A DNA stretch of 64,000 nt, taken from positions 124,001 to 188,000 of the forward strand of contig CAJNOP010000393.1 in the NCBI GenBank assembly GCA_905250075.1. Direction: 5' to 3'. The notes beneath the pieces are model-generated. The model saw nothing but the letters and a program-made list of their open reading frames with translations. It did not search any database and was not told where the DNA came from. The position numbers were made by a program, and so were the translations under genes. Positions 14,485 to 26,274 of the stretch are shown piece by piece (the first letter of the stretch is position 1; every line of letters starts with the position of its first letter). The DNA is from Rotaria sp. Silwood1 (Eukaryota; Rotifera; Eurotatoria; Philodinida; Philodinidae).

Positions 14485-16269
14485 CATATTTCACTGCAAA
14501 AAAAAATTAGATCCACCATACTTTATCACTGAACATGCATAACATTGGACAAATTTTGGAAATACTATAAATCATACTTACTGCAAGTACATGGCTTAGA
14601 TTTTGAATCTGCTTCTTTTATTTTCAATTATATCTCATTGAACTGTTTCGTTTCTATCAAAAATACAATCACTTAAAATAACTAAATATTTGATAGGTTT
14701 TGATCTACCTAGTTAAATTGTTAAAATCTTTCGAGTGCATACAATAGCATGATCTTACAACTTTTCGTTTATTAATGAAATTTTTAGTTTAAAATGAGAA
14801 AATGTATCTATGAGGGACAAAAAAAGTATAGAGCAAAATCGAAATGTCGACTATTTTTTGTCGGATATTTCCCATAGCACGATAAAATATCTTTAACACA
14901 ATACTAAAAGAACTTTTGAAAAATTCATTCATTATCTTCTCGCAGCTGCTCTATATCAAAAAATTTAAATTAATAGTGACAAATAACTGACAAAATTAAT
15001 TAATGAAAGAATTGGTGAAAGAAAACAATATGTATATCAGTACATATATTTTCTACAATAGAGCATTGGTAACAAATTCTAAGTATGATAAAGTTTTTCG
15101 ATTTCATACAACTATATCCGAAATTCTCGATTTCATTAGTTGAGAGAATATTGTATAGTAACGAACAAGCTTAAGAGATATTATTATTTGACCAATCATT
15201 ATTTTTTATACTAAATCCTGTTCTGTATTCATAGATAACCGTTAAAACTATTTTATTGAATAGTATAACTGCAAAAACAAAAAATAACTCTTCTTGTTTA
15301 ATCCAAATTGTTTTCTACGATCAAAAACACCTATACTATTAAAAGTCTTTTAATTCGATTATGCATAAGTCTAATATTGCTATAACAAGTATTCATTGAA
15401 TTTTATAACTTTGATATGACATCTACATACGAGATATTGATGTTGGTCTTATTCCTTACTACTCTAGTGTAAAATTTCTTAAGATCTAAAGTTTTACTAA
15501 GCTCGACGGCATAAGACTATTTATATAACGAACAATTAACGAGGAACACTGCTAAGTGTGAAATGACTTCTAAGTTAGGACTATATACACTCTATAGGTT
15601 CTAATGATCTATGAATACCCTGAAAAGAGTTCAGTCTAATAGCTTATCACTACTGAAATACTGTATTTTTTATCAAAATACCGTCGTTTCCCTCAGAAAC
15701 ACCAAGAAAATAAAGTTTCGAATGTCGACTTAAAACTTTATACAGAGACAGGCCTTAACGAGAATAACTTAATGTGAAAGTTTCAGAGTTTTCGATTACA
15801 TCAATTCTTAAATAATAACATTGGAATTTGCCGTTGTATATGAGCAGCAGTAAAATCATACGTTTAGCATAGCCGTATCTTAGAATTGAAGCAATCAAAA
15901 GATTTGAAACTTTTATAATAAACTATTCTCAGTAAGATCAGTCTCTTTGCAAAGTTTCACATGGAAATTTGAAACTCAGCGTTCCGGCTGTACCTGAGAT
16001 GAATCACAGTATTCTGCTAAAAATAAAGCATCACAGTATCTATAAGTTATTAGGCCGAACTTTTTTCAGAATATGCATAGATCATTAGAATCTACACGAC
16101 GCACATAGGTTCGACTCAGAAGCGACTTGACACTTAGTAACATTCTTTCGTGAGTGATGTGATGAGATTTTTTTCGTGTTTTATTTTAAATCGAAACAAG
16201 TAGACAAGCACAAAGTAAATTAACTTACAGCTTGTTCTTTATTCTTCTCTTTTTTTTTTTACAATCATT
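14485..16269. other. Intergenic, no gene recognised
   Basis: About 1.8 kb of AT-rich DNA with no open frame of note. A stretch near 14815-14845 (GACAAAAAAAGTATAGAGCA) resembles the terminal repeat of the Tc1-like remnant at 24.9-25.5 kb, but I found no partner repeat, so I do not call an element. Confidence 0.5.
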
Positions 16270-17297
16270 GATTTGAAAGAATCCACATAGCATCTTCAAT
16301 AGGCAAACCAATTTGTATAAAATGTAATAAAAAAAAGCTTTTTTCACATGTTCTGAATGTCGAAAAGACTTTTGTGAAGATCATATAAATCACCACCATC
16401 AATCATCTCCAGTTAATGAAATAAATGATTTTTTTGAATGATCATCATCAATTACAAGAAATAGGTTTTTGAATATATGACGGAACCTCGTCAACATCCA
16501 CTTATTCAACAAATTGATAAATGAGAACGACAATCAATAAGTAAAATTCAACAACTAGCTAATGATGATGCTCGAACACAAATTTTAAATGTTATTAGTG
16601 ATAATATCATAAGTATTAAAAATTCTCTAGAAAAACTCACACAAAAATTAGAACAAGCTCGAATTGATGAAAATTTTCTAAAACAAAGGAGAAGTAAACT
16701 TGATAAATTAAAATTTGCAAGCATGATGATGTTGATGATGATGATATTAGATTTATTTCTAAACTTATTGTTAATATTGTTGAATCAAATGATATATTTG
16801 AACGATCAGCTGGAAATATTCGAATTGAAGTTAATGGTCAAGTAATAATTCATGATCAATAAAGTGATCATTCAGCTGTACGTGAAAAAGATGAATATTC
16901 ATATGATTAACATCGATTTCCTTTTAAATTTGAAGAACTTGATTCAGATAAATGGATTTTTTTGGTTTTGTCTCAAAAAATGTGTCTATGAAACCTGTTT
17001 TAATTAGTACACCAACAACGTATGGATTTTGCTGGACAAGATGGTATTAGTCTTAATGACTTTTATTAAAATACAAATAATAATGGATATAAGAGTGATA
17101 TGAAAATGAATGATGTATTGGACTTATTTATTAATTGTGATCATCAAATAATTTGTTTAACAAATGATCGAACACATAGTTCATATGAACTCAATATTGA
17201 TATTAATAAATGTCCATTGCCATGACAACTTATACTTGGTCTTTGCTGTTCAGCTGGTGATCATATTCGAATTTTACTTTGTACATTTAAAGAATAA
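16270..17297 (+). pseudogene. Decayed B-box zinc-finger family gene
   Basis: Coding-like sequence broken by several in-frame stops and at least one frameshift. The start resembles a B-box: a Cys residue, then in a frame shifted by one base CSECRKDFCEDH (about 16351-16386), then His-rich residues. A charged, coiled-coil-like region follows (DARTQILNVISDNIISIKN, about 16569-16625), and a C-terminal region with FISKLIVNIVESNDIFERSA, then GHDG-type loops and a conserved-looking end (KCPLP, then GDHIRILLCTF) at about 17210-17297. The order B-box, coiled coil, C-terminal beta-rich domain is the layout of a common B-box protein class, and I recall many paralogues in bdelloids. The stops make this copy a pseudogene. 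It lies alone, 1.8 kb after the GPCR. Confidence 0.65.
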
Positions 17298-17389
17298 AAT
17301 TTAAATATTGCTTATTTGATTAATCATATATTTATATTTAAAAATCAAACAAATGTTTGAGTATAACTTTGACCAAATCCATATTAGTA

Positions 17390-18345
17390 AAAGATACTGT
17401 ATTTTGAAATAACGAATAGTTCAAAAGTTCTAGATTAATTTTGTTTTTGCTATAGTGTGACAATAACTGGTTGTATAGACTTGATAGTTTTATTGTTAGA
17501 AAGCTCAAAGTTTCTTCTTCAAAGCTATATAAATTTATATGGATCAAAGTATTTACCAAGGGCTGAAAAGTGCCCTTTGACTTCACGCAAAATCAGTAAT
17601 GAGACGTGTATTTGATCGATTTGTCTTGAGTTCGATTTCGAAATTTTCAGGACATGTTATATCTGAGTTTATCCAATGTCATGCAATCTTTCTAGTGGTA
17701 TTGAAATATTTTCAGTTACACAAACTACAATTTCTATAGAAAACGGTTTTATAAAAAAAAATTGATTTTTTCTCTGCAACGCCTAATAAAGTTATTCTCA
17801 TGTCTAAATGAAAAAGTGTACTTTGTTTTATATGATGTCATGTTCTAGAGGATTCACTAAATTTTAATTAAACATGAGATATGGAGTTTCACAAACTTCG
17901 ATTGCTGGAAAAACTCGTATTTTTTTTTAAATCGCTTTTTAATCGTGAACACGTTTCACTGCCAAGGTCGTTACAAAAATATCGGTTTCGAAATCAATCT
18001 ATAAATTAAAGATTCTATTTTTACGTGTTTACAATGTCTTATCATGTTGTTACTAAAACCCGACAAAAGACGGAAAAAAGGCATCAATTTTCTTAGTGGA
18101 TAGAGGTTTTCTTCTAAATTTCGGAAGATGCAGAGAAATTTTCCAGCCAAACATATTCTTCATAGTTTTCGACCTTTAGTAAATATTTTCAATCAAATAC
18201 ATTTGCACAGGTATGTAATAGAAACTTCGTTCTTTCTAATAATAAAGCTACCAAGCCTCTGCGCCGCGTTGTTCTCATGGTATACTGGAAAAAAATTGAT
18301 ACAGAAATTTGACATCATCTATTATATGAATTTAATGTCGAACAA
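17390..18345. repeat. Diverged foldback (inverted repeat) element
   Basis: The minus-strand translation of 17586-17390 and the plus-strand translation of 18165-18345 are alike (FQPLVNTLIHINLY against FRPLVNIFNQIHLH; SFLTIKLSSLY against FFLIIKLPSLC), and the nucleotides align at roughly two thirds identity over about 180 bp. The two arms are inverted and separated by about 550 bp. The spacer holds a second, direct repeat pair (about 17717-17780 and 17890-17950). Such a structure fits an old palindromic transposable element or its remains. No terminal motif or target duplication can be defined. Confidence 0.55.
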
Positions 18346-18359
18346 TATAATCTGTTAAG

Positions 18360-19160
18360 TTCCTAGTCTTTAGTACATCTTTTTAAATTGATTCATCAAT
18401 TTCATTAATATTTTTTTAGGTTCTTGCTTAGATGTTTCTTAGTTAAATTCAAATTTTTATGTTTTATTTTTTATGTTTGCAAAATGTTATGATTACATGA
18501 TGTGACATGTAGCTGATGCACCTATTCTATTAATTAATCGGTATGTATTTCTATCATTTTGGTTCATGATCACATTGATAAATTTTCTTTACATGTTGAT
18601 CAACGCAGTGATATGTGTTGAATTTCTCTACAACAGAATAATATCCCCCAAGTTCAAAATGGTCAACTCAACATAATTGGACTGATAAGATATTTCTTCA
18701 GATCTATGAATTGAATGAAATTAAATCGAAGAATTTTTTGCAGATTTTTATTGGTTGAATTGAATTGAGTTGGGTAGAAGTTCTGTTTTTTTTTTTAGTT
18801 GAATAGAATTGACTGCTTTGTTTGGGTTGATTTATTCAGTTCTGTTTTTTTATATGACTGAATAAATAATTTGAGTTTTTTTTTAAATTTTATATTGAAA
18901 GAGAGAAAAGTAATTTTCTTTTCATGACTTTTTATTTACATTGGTTCGTTACTATGCAACAAAAATTTCAGCATCATGTTGATTAAACAAGCAAAAAGAA
19001 GTAAGAATCAAAAAAGGAACACAGTTTCGATAATGTACATAGAAGTAAAAAAAAGCATGTCGACTAATACATCAAAATTATCGTAGATTTTTTTTCATTG
19101 TACTATTGAGTCATTTGAAACGCATGACTAAAATTATTTTGCAAGTATTATTATATTATT
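18360..19160. other. Region upstream of the Hog gene, nothing recognised
   Basis: AT-rich sequence with poly-T tracts. A splice-acceptor-like TTTTATAG at about 19163-19170 precedes the first recognised exon of the Hint-domain gene, so a short non-coding or coding leader exon may lie in this stretch; none stands out. Confidence 0.4.
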
Positions 19161-19191
19161 GTTTTATAGTTCTAGATCTAACGTTCAAAAG

Positions 19192-20040
19192 ATGTATCGA
19201 GGGATTGAACAAAATTATCAACTATTGAAGAGACGATTATCTACGAGACATTTAAAAATGATTCTCACAGTTGTTGTTGCTTTTTTTCTATTTAATGGAA
19301 CTTTTTATCTATTGACTCAATTTATGTTTTATCCGTTAACCACAACAACTACTACTGAACCCACGACAATTTCAACAACAATAGAAGAAACAACAACCAT
19401 CGAATCAACTACAGAAAAATCTTATGGTAAGTTGAAATTTTAAGAGATGATTTAATAAAATTCTCTTGAAGAGCTTGGCTGCTTTTTCGATAAAACAAAT
19501 ATTACACTTGCTGATGGTTCTATGCGACCATTAAATTTATTAACTGTCGGTGAAGAAGTTCTTGTTTATTTATCATCTGGAAAAACTCAAAAAAGTCGAG
19601 TATTAACAATATTTCATCATCAACGTTCATCGGTTCGTTTCTTGGAAATATATACAGTAAACAAACAAGAACCACTTCGTCTTACACCGTTACATTCAAT
19701 TCTTATCAAGAAAAATACTAAGAAACAATCTTCTTTTCATTATAGTTTCGCACATAAGGTTGCTATTGGTGATTTTGTTTTTTCATCGGAACTAAAATCT
19801 TTACGAGTAATTAATATCAAAGAAATTATACTTTATAATCAAACAATTTCTACTCCATTGACATTTGAAGGAAATATTATAGTAAATAATTTAATAGCAT
19901 CATGCTATGCTACTTATCGTCATAAATTTATGCATATGCTAACATTACCTCTTCGATATTGGTATCAAATAGAAATGTTTTCTCATTTTAATTATTTTAT
20001 TGTTCATTTAATTGATTTTTATTCAAAGATAAATTTTTAA
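19192..20040 (+). CDS. Membrane-anchored Hedgehog-type Hint (Hog) domain protein without a Hedge domain
   Basis: Two exons joined across a 45-bp intron (19427-19471, GTAAGT to TTGAAG), phase 1. Exon 1 (ATG 19192) encodes a short basic N-terminus, one transmembrane helix (MILTVVVAFFLFNGTFYLL, ending near residue 43) and a Thr/Glu-rich stalk. Exon 2 opens with LGCFFDKTNITLADGSMRPL, the start of a Hint domain with the GCF cleavage Cys. It continues with LLTVGEEVLVYL, the TxxH catalytic pair in LTPLHSILI, FAHKVAIGDFVF and TPLTFEGNIIVNNLIASCYA, matching the Hedgehog autoprocessing domain end (PLT..GT..IN...ASCYA). The key Cys, Thr and His are present, so self-cleavage is plausible. Topology suggests a type II membrane protein with stalk and Hint outside or in the lumen. 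The frame is open a little upstream to an acceptor-like site near 19170, so the start may be earlier. No Hedge signalling domain is present. Confidence 0.85.
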
Positions 20041-22275
20041 TAAAATCATCAATTCATATTGAATATTTTTTGTTGCTTGGTAGATAGTTTTGTTTTTTTT
20101 GTCAAATTCTAAAGAAATATTGTTTGTGTTTTGCATTGAATCTCACCTATATTAGTCAATTAAAAAAACAACATTTGAATCATTTTATTAAGAAATATAA
20201 TAAAAGATAATTTTTCATGTGAGAAAAACATATATATTTGAGTTTGATGTTCTGTTATTTGTTATTTCGATACTAATATCAATTGATTTTTTTTTGAATA
20301 ATAAATATAATTCAAGATTTCACAGGAAAACATATTTATATCAACTCGAATCGCATGAAAGTTTTAAAAAAGTATTTTATATGTAAAGCTAAAATCCCAT
20401 ATGAAGCTTTTACATTGACGCGCAAATATAAAAAAATGTGAATATACTTTTGTATAATTGTCGCATCCAATTAGGATTTTAGTCTAAAATTGCACATAAT
20501 AGATTCACAAAGAGAATCGTGCTACTCACTATTACATCAATGACAATTAACTTAAAATATGCATGATTTATTTCTATGAATAAATGAAAAGTCATTATTA
20601 AATAATTTACAATAAGTTTTTTCTAATTGAACTTTTATTGATTATCAGCTATATTGGAGAAGAATGTCATTGCTATTATGAATGAAAGTTCTTGAACTCA
20701 ATATAAACTTTTGATAAAGCTTAACATTAAATAGTAAAACGTGAATCGCAATTGATCTTCATCCGAACCGCGGTTTTTTTTCAATTAATTAGTAACTCAT
20801 ACACCAATGATGAATCTGGAATTTTGGATGAGGTAAAGGCACTTAGTCGACGATAAGGATTATAGTAAGCAAAAATTACTTTTTGATGTCATTCGAAATA
20901 GTGTAAACTTATTTTTTGTTCGTGTTTGCTAGAGAAAAAATTCTTGAAGAGTAAGCAACTATCCTTTCATCTCTGTTCCCTCAACTGAAGTCTTTCATTA
21001 TTACATAACTGATTAATACGATTTGATGAAATATACATGCTAACTGATAAATATTTTCGTTCTCAAATGAAATAATTCCATTAGATCATTCAATTTCTAC
21101 AATAGAAAAGGTCGGTTTAGACAACCTATTTTATTTTAAATCAATTGAGATTAGTGTTCATCAAAAATCAGTGTTTTCTCATAAAATTTAGAATAAATTT
21201 GTATTCGATCAATACAATTCGAAGAATTTATTTTATTAGGTACATTAATTATTATTGAGACAAGATTCATAAGAGTGAGTCTCCATTTTCCATTGGCTTT
21301 ATGTCAGTTCTTAGAACTCGATAAAATGATTATCATAACATGAAGCGCTCTTCACCATAGACTTTCTCTCGGGAGTTACGTCGGTCTTAACTTCAAAAAA
21401 ATGATGAATAATTTCATTCTCAGCATTGAAAAGTATAACATTAGATCTGCTTTGATTAACTATAGAACATTCATATATTCAATATAAATAGAATTGTAAA
21501 TCACGCCTATATTTTTGAATATATTCATACCATTCATTCTGTGGATGTAGGAACTCGAACAATTTTATCAAAACTGATTAAAATTCTCTAGGAATACTAT
21601 TTTAAAGATGTTGTCATTCAACTCTTGACATACATCTCATTTTCAATAGTTTATTTTTCATTTGTTTGTTTTCTTGTGAGTTTATATGAAAAATAACAAC
21701 ATATAACAAAGGTAACTTAATCGAAACATGGTCATCATGAATTTTTCATAAGCATTCTAAATAGATGAATATAGAAGTGGAATAAGATGAATTTTGAACA
21801 AATGTCTGATGCCGTACATCTATAGTATCTACGATATCAAGATATTTAAAGTATAGACATGCTTAGAATTTTCGTTTATATTGACTTTGTAATTGTGTAT
21901 AATTAATTCAAGCACATTCAGTGTTAACATTACCAATGTTGAGAATTAAACTAACTTGAAAAAAATAAAACTTTTGAAATAACAATTCACACTCATTTTT
22001 CTGAAGTTGAAACTGATTCAACTCATCGTGTTTTACGAATTGATATAAAGTCAATTGAAATCAGAGAGCTCAATTAAAGATTTTTCATCGAAACTCGAAA
22101 TTATAGTATTTGCTTTAATCAATTCATGGATAATTACATATTTATAGTCAAATGAAAAATTCTTTTGATATTCTTATTCTTTTCAATAGATACTTTTTAT
22201 TTCTTTTTCAAGGAATAAAAACGCACAAAACCATGAATAAATTTTTTTTTCGATATCTTTTAAATTTCTCCATCC
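20041..22275. other. Intergenic, no gene recognised
   Basis: About 2.2 kb, AT-rich, with no open frame over 60 codons and no terminal-repeat structure that I can see. It separates the converging 3' ends of the Hog-type gene and TMEM120. Confidence 0.6.
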
Positions 22276-25200
22276 TTAGTGAATTTTTCCTTTTAGATAA
22301 CGCAGTTGGTTAAATGATTGTGATCGTTGATAATAATTTGTTGATAGGAATGTTTTCAAACTTTGATATTTTTGTTTTAATAATATTGGTCGAGCTTTTT
22401 CACGAAATTTTTCACGTAAAACACTTAATGTTGTTAAAAAATTTCCCAAAAATAATATAAAAAATATTATTGATAATACAAACACTTGCCATTCATTAGT
22501 AGTTGGTGCATGTGCTAATCGCCATAATGTGTATGCATTATATAATTCAAATAAGTAACCAACAAGAAGGAATGGAACCAAAAATGATAAACCACCTTTA
22601 AAAAAATAAAGTTATGTTCTGAACTACGTCAAATGTTCAAGACGGAGGTCAAAGTTTTGGTCTACAGAATATCCAATCGATTCGAAATTCTTCTCATTGC
22701 TTCTCATAAAAAGCATTGTTTCTAGATATACTTGGTGCACTCCATAGTGCTAAGTAATATGAATTTAGATCAGATTTCAGAATTATGTACCTACTTTCAA
22801 TGAGATTTTGGCTTCTTAGAGAAGTTAATGACAGAAATTTGCATCTGGACTGAAGAAAGCCCTGTATCACTTTCGGTTTGGATCAAAAAATCATCAAAAT
22901 TTTGGACTGGGTCAAAACTTATGGCATCTATTCAGAAAATTAATGAGAGTGAGGGCGAGAATGACTCTACATATGAAATCATGTCCGATTTCTTGGACAT
23001 ATGAAATAATTGAAACTGTTTATCATATTTTACTTACGAAACATCCAACGATGGAATCCTTCAATAGTTATATCCATATCATGCGTTTCACCTAAAGCTC
23101 GAAGTCGATAGAGACAGCCACGTTGGTAATAAAATTGAAGACCCTATGAAAATAAAAAATAATTAGCATTGTGTACTTCAGTAAATCATGCATAAAATCA
23201 GTTTTTACTTGAACAAAACTAAGATAAAACGAAAAAATAAAAAATTGTTTACGAAATGTATGATAGGAATCAGATTCGGGCCATGTTAATAAAATAGCTG
23301 TAGCTACTGTTGTTATAAAATGATGAGCTCTCCACCAAGCTAAAAACAAACAAGATATTCCTAAATAAATAATAATAATAATAGTTATAATAATTTACGA
23401 TTAATATTTGATCCATTGACAACTAAAATTGATTCACGTATTGTCAATGTACAATAATACCAAACAAGTAAAAAATGAAATAATGCATCGAATGCACGAT
23501 AACGGGATGTTAATGACCAAATAACAAGTGAAGATATAAATGAAATACAAGTAATAATGAATTTAAATTTTTCATATTCTTCTTTATATGTCCATTTTTC
23601 AGCTTTATTTAAGATTGATACATCGACACCGCCAAGAATTATTTTTAAATATGAATCTTTACTTGGTAATGTATTAGAGATTCTTGATAGATATAATGAA
23701 TTTGTATTCAATCGATCAGATATGAGATTCAAACGTTCAACATATGATAATGTATCAGCTAACTTATCTAATGTTGGCGATGAATTAACAAATGGTAATT
23801 CACGTTGATGAGATAATGATCTAACTGCAAATGCAGCATTTCTATTCATTAAGAGATTCGCAGTAAATTGAGAATTCTTTGAATTTATCAGATTGGAATT
23901 TAAAGTGGTTTTCTTTGTTTCACCATCTAAATATATAACGACATTATTTTAAACTTTCGATGTTTTTAAAAAGTTAAACATCAGTGACATATCATCTTTT
24001 CTAATGTGATTAATCGTGAATAAATTCAATAAATGGAGATAGTTTTGCGAACAATAAACAATCGATTTTATAAGCCTATTTAGGTTTTGAAATTTTATAA
24101 ATCATAAAATCTGTTACGTTTATAAATACATCTTTGAAAAAAACTGATTCACAGCTTTGCTCTTTATGTTTTCTATCCTATGATACATTTTTCGAAAAAA
24201 GATTTCGGATAACTGATTGATATTTAAAAATATAACTTGTCAGTAGCTTTCAATTGTTGTATCTATACATAGAGCAATTAAGATTAAGCTTTTCCCTAGA
24301 TTCACTTCGTCAAAGTTTAATTCAAACTATGATATCATGAAAACAGTGATAGAAGAAATAATTTTAGTCTAGAGATTTATTAGTTGACATAAATAAATTT
24401 ATTGTTTGCTTCTAACAAAAGGACAATATTCTGTTAGATTTTATGTTTCTTTCTGTAAACGAAAACACAATAATACTATTATCATATTTATTCAAACAGT
24501 ATGAAAAATGTCACCGTAGGTATAGAGTTTAGAGACTTTTAGGAATATGTATAAAACAGGGAATTCCATAATCAAAAACGTTTGCGATATTTAAGGGCAT
24601 TCCAATAATGAATATACTAATAAAAAGCATTTTCGGAAAAACAAATCTATTATTCATCTTAAATACTTCATAAGCGGGTATTGCTATCTAAAAATATTAG
24701 AATAAATGTATTTGGACATACTACAAAAATTTTATGAATTTTGAGAAATGCTAAAAATCAACTGTTTCGTTGCTTTTTATTGATCATCTACTTTAAGGTT
24801 GAATCAATCATTTTTACGTTAAACATATTTTTATGCTTATTCTTTCATGAACTAAAGTTAACTGTCTTGAAAATATTTTATTACCAAACAAAATCAAAAT
24901 AAGTTCATCTTTGATGTCTGACTATATATATAATAGCGGACAAAAGTTTAGAGCAAGTGTATTTTCAACTATTCTTGTCGATAGTGATAGCAAACTGCTC
25001 GGATGAAAGTCTGCAGAAAACCAAGATTCTCAAAGCCAACGTTTTGGCTTCTATTCGAAGTTTTTCGAAAAAAAACATCATTTGATAGAACTAGAAATTC
25101 TGAGCAAAAGGAGACATCATCGATTTCTCGATAATATTTCTTCATTACATTGTATTCAATTTGCAGAAGACTCAAAAACTATTTTTCTCTTCTTTTTATT

Positions 25201-25976
25201 GAAAATGTACAATGTTTTTGCCATGTTTGACACTGGGAACCTCCTGTAAATTGAACACAGTTCAATAAAGGAAGGTCATGAAGTGATCGGACAAGTTTCG
25301 TTTTGTTCAAAATTATTTGCTCTATCAAATAAAATCTTTTCCAAATGCTTTGAATGAAAGCTAAAAAATTTGTTTTGAAAGTTTTAGTTTTCTGAAAACT
25401 TTCATTCAGGTAATCTCGCTTAAACCTTCAAATTTACTAAACCAGAAAGAGAATTAGTTTAACTACACAAATATCTTTTCAGATTGTTGCTAGTTATGAT
25501 CATCGAGGATAAAACTTAAAAATACAACTGCTCTAAACTTGTTCATCACTATATAAATATAAGTTTTAAGCTTGTTGAAATCACTGTCTCTTTTTCTTCT
25601 AACCTTTTTTCTCATATGATTTTTGTAATTGAGCAACATCTTTTTGTAATGCAATAATTCTTTTCTTGTGTTTATCGTATTCGTTTTTATATTTTGTTTT
25701 AAGTAATTCTACTTCATCTAATTTTCTAACATATTCTTTATGTTTTAATTCAAATGAACGTAATTCTGCATCAAACTCTAACCAATTATCATATAATAAA
25801 TTAAATTTTTTATTATCGAGTGCTTCAATTTTATTTATTACTGTCATCGGTTGATCATCAATCGAACATTTAGATGTTAATGATATTGGACGATCTTCAT
25901 CATCATCTCCTGAAAAACCAATATTAATACGACGATTTTCTTCTGTTTCATTATTAAATATTGTATCATTTGTCAT
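22276..25976 (-). CDS. TMEM120: TMEM120 (TMPIT family) multi-pass membrane protein
   Basis: Five exons. Exon 1 (25604-25976, ATG at 25976) gives an acidic N-terminus and a coiled coil ([19 protein letters not shown]), as in the cytosolic helices of TMEM120. Intron 1 is 1677 bp (23927-25603) and joins in phase 1 to exon 2 (23399-23926), which holds [30 protein letters not shown] and the family signature [19 protein letters not shown] followed by NGS. Exon 3 (23209-23339) has WWRAHHF and [10 protein letters not shown]; exon 4 (about 23041-23145) has [15 protein letters not shown] and the [11 protein letters not shown] helix; exon 5 (22276 to about 22598) has the last helices ending in [13 protein letters not shown]. 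About six membrane segments are expected. TMEM120 proteins sit in the ER/nuclear envelope and plasma membrane, resemble fatty-acid elongase folds and have been linked to adipocyte differentiation and mechanical sensing. The coding chain looks intact. Its start lies 298 bp from the SLC32-type start, head to head. Confidence 0.93.
24936..25549. mobile_element. Tc1/mariner-like remnant inside TMEM120 intron 1
   Basis: Terminal inverted repeats of about 35 bp: the left end reads GACAAAAGTTTAGAGCAAGT and the right end, on the other strand, GAACAAGTTTAGAGCAGTTG, each flanked by TA, the target Tc1/mariner elements duplicate. The element is 614 bp. Its only sizeable frame (24969-25175, minus) shows no clear DDE motif, so it is non-autonomous or decayed. 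It explains part of the unusual length of this intron. Confidence 0.6.
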
Positions 25977-26274
25977 TATTTTATTTTATTGAAAACTAGA
26001 CATCTAAAAATAAATAGATAAACAAATATTTTTCATTGGGTTATTAATAATCGAAAAACAAATATGATAAGATTCTTCAAATAAAAAATAAAAAACAAAT
26101 AAGTATAATCTAAATGGCATTATCATTAGTACTGATAGAAAGGCAATTCATATTATTGACAAAGTTCTTGAAAATGATATATTCTATATAGTGAAAGCTT
26201 AGTAAATAGAATCAATTTGTTCATATGACATTTTCTATTTTTATTGATTCTATTACATTGTATTTGAACTAGTG
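25977..26274. promoter_or_regulatory. Shared intergenic region of the TMEM120 / SLC32 head-to-head pair
   Basis: The two start codons are 298 bp apart and diverge, so both promoters must lie here or in undetected upstream exons. The sequence is AT-rich with no distinct element I can name. Confidence 0.4.

Noticed and set aside
18128-18358. 76-codon plus frame as a gene
   Set aside because: Better explained as one arm of an inverted repeat shared with 17390-17586.
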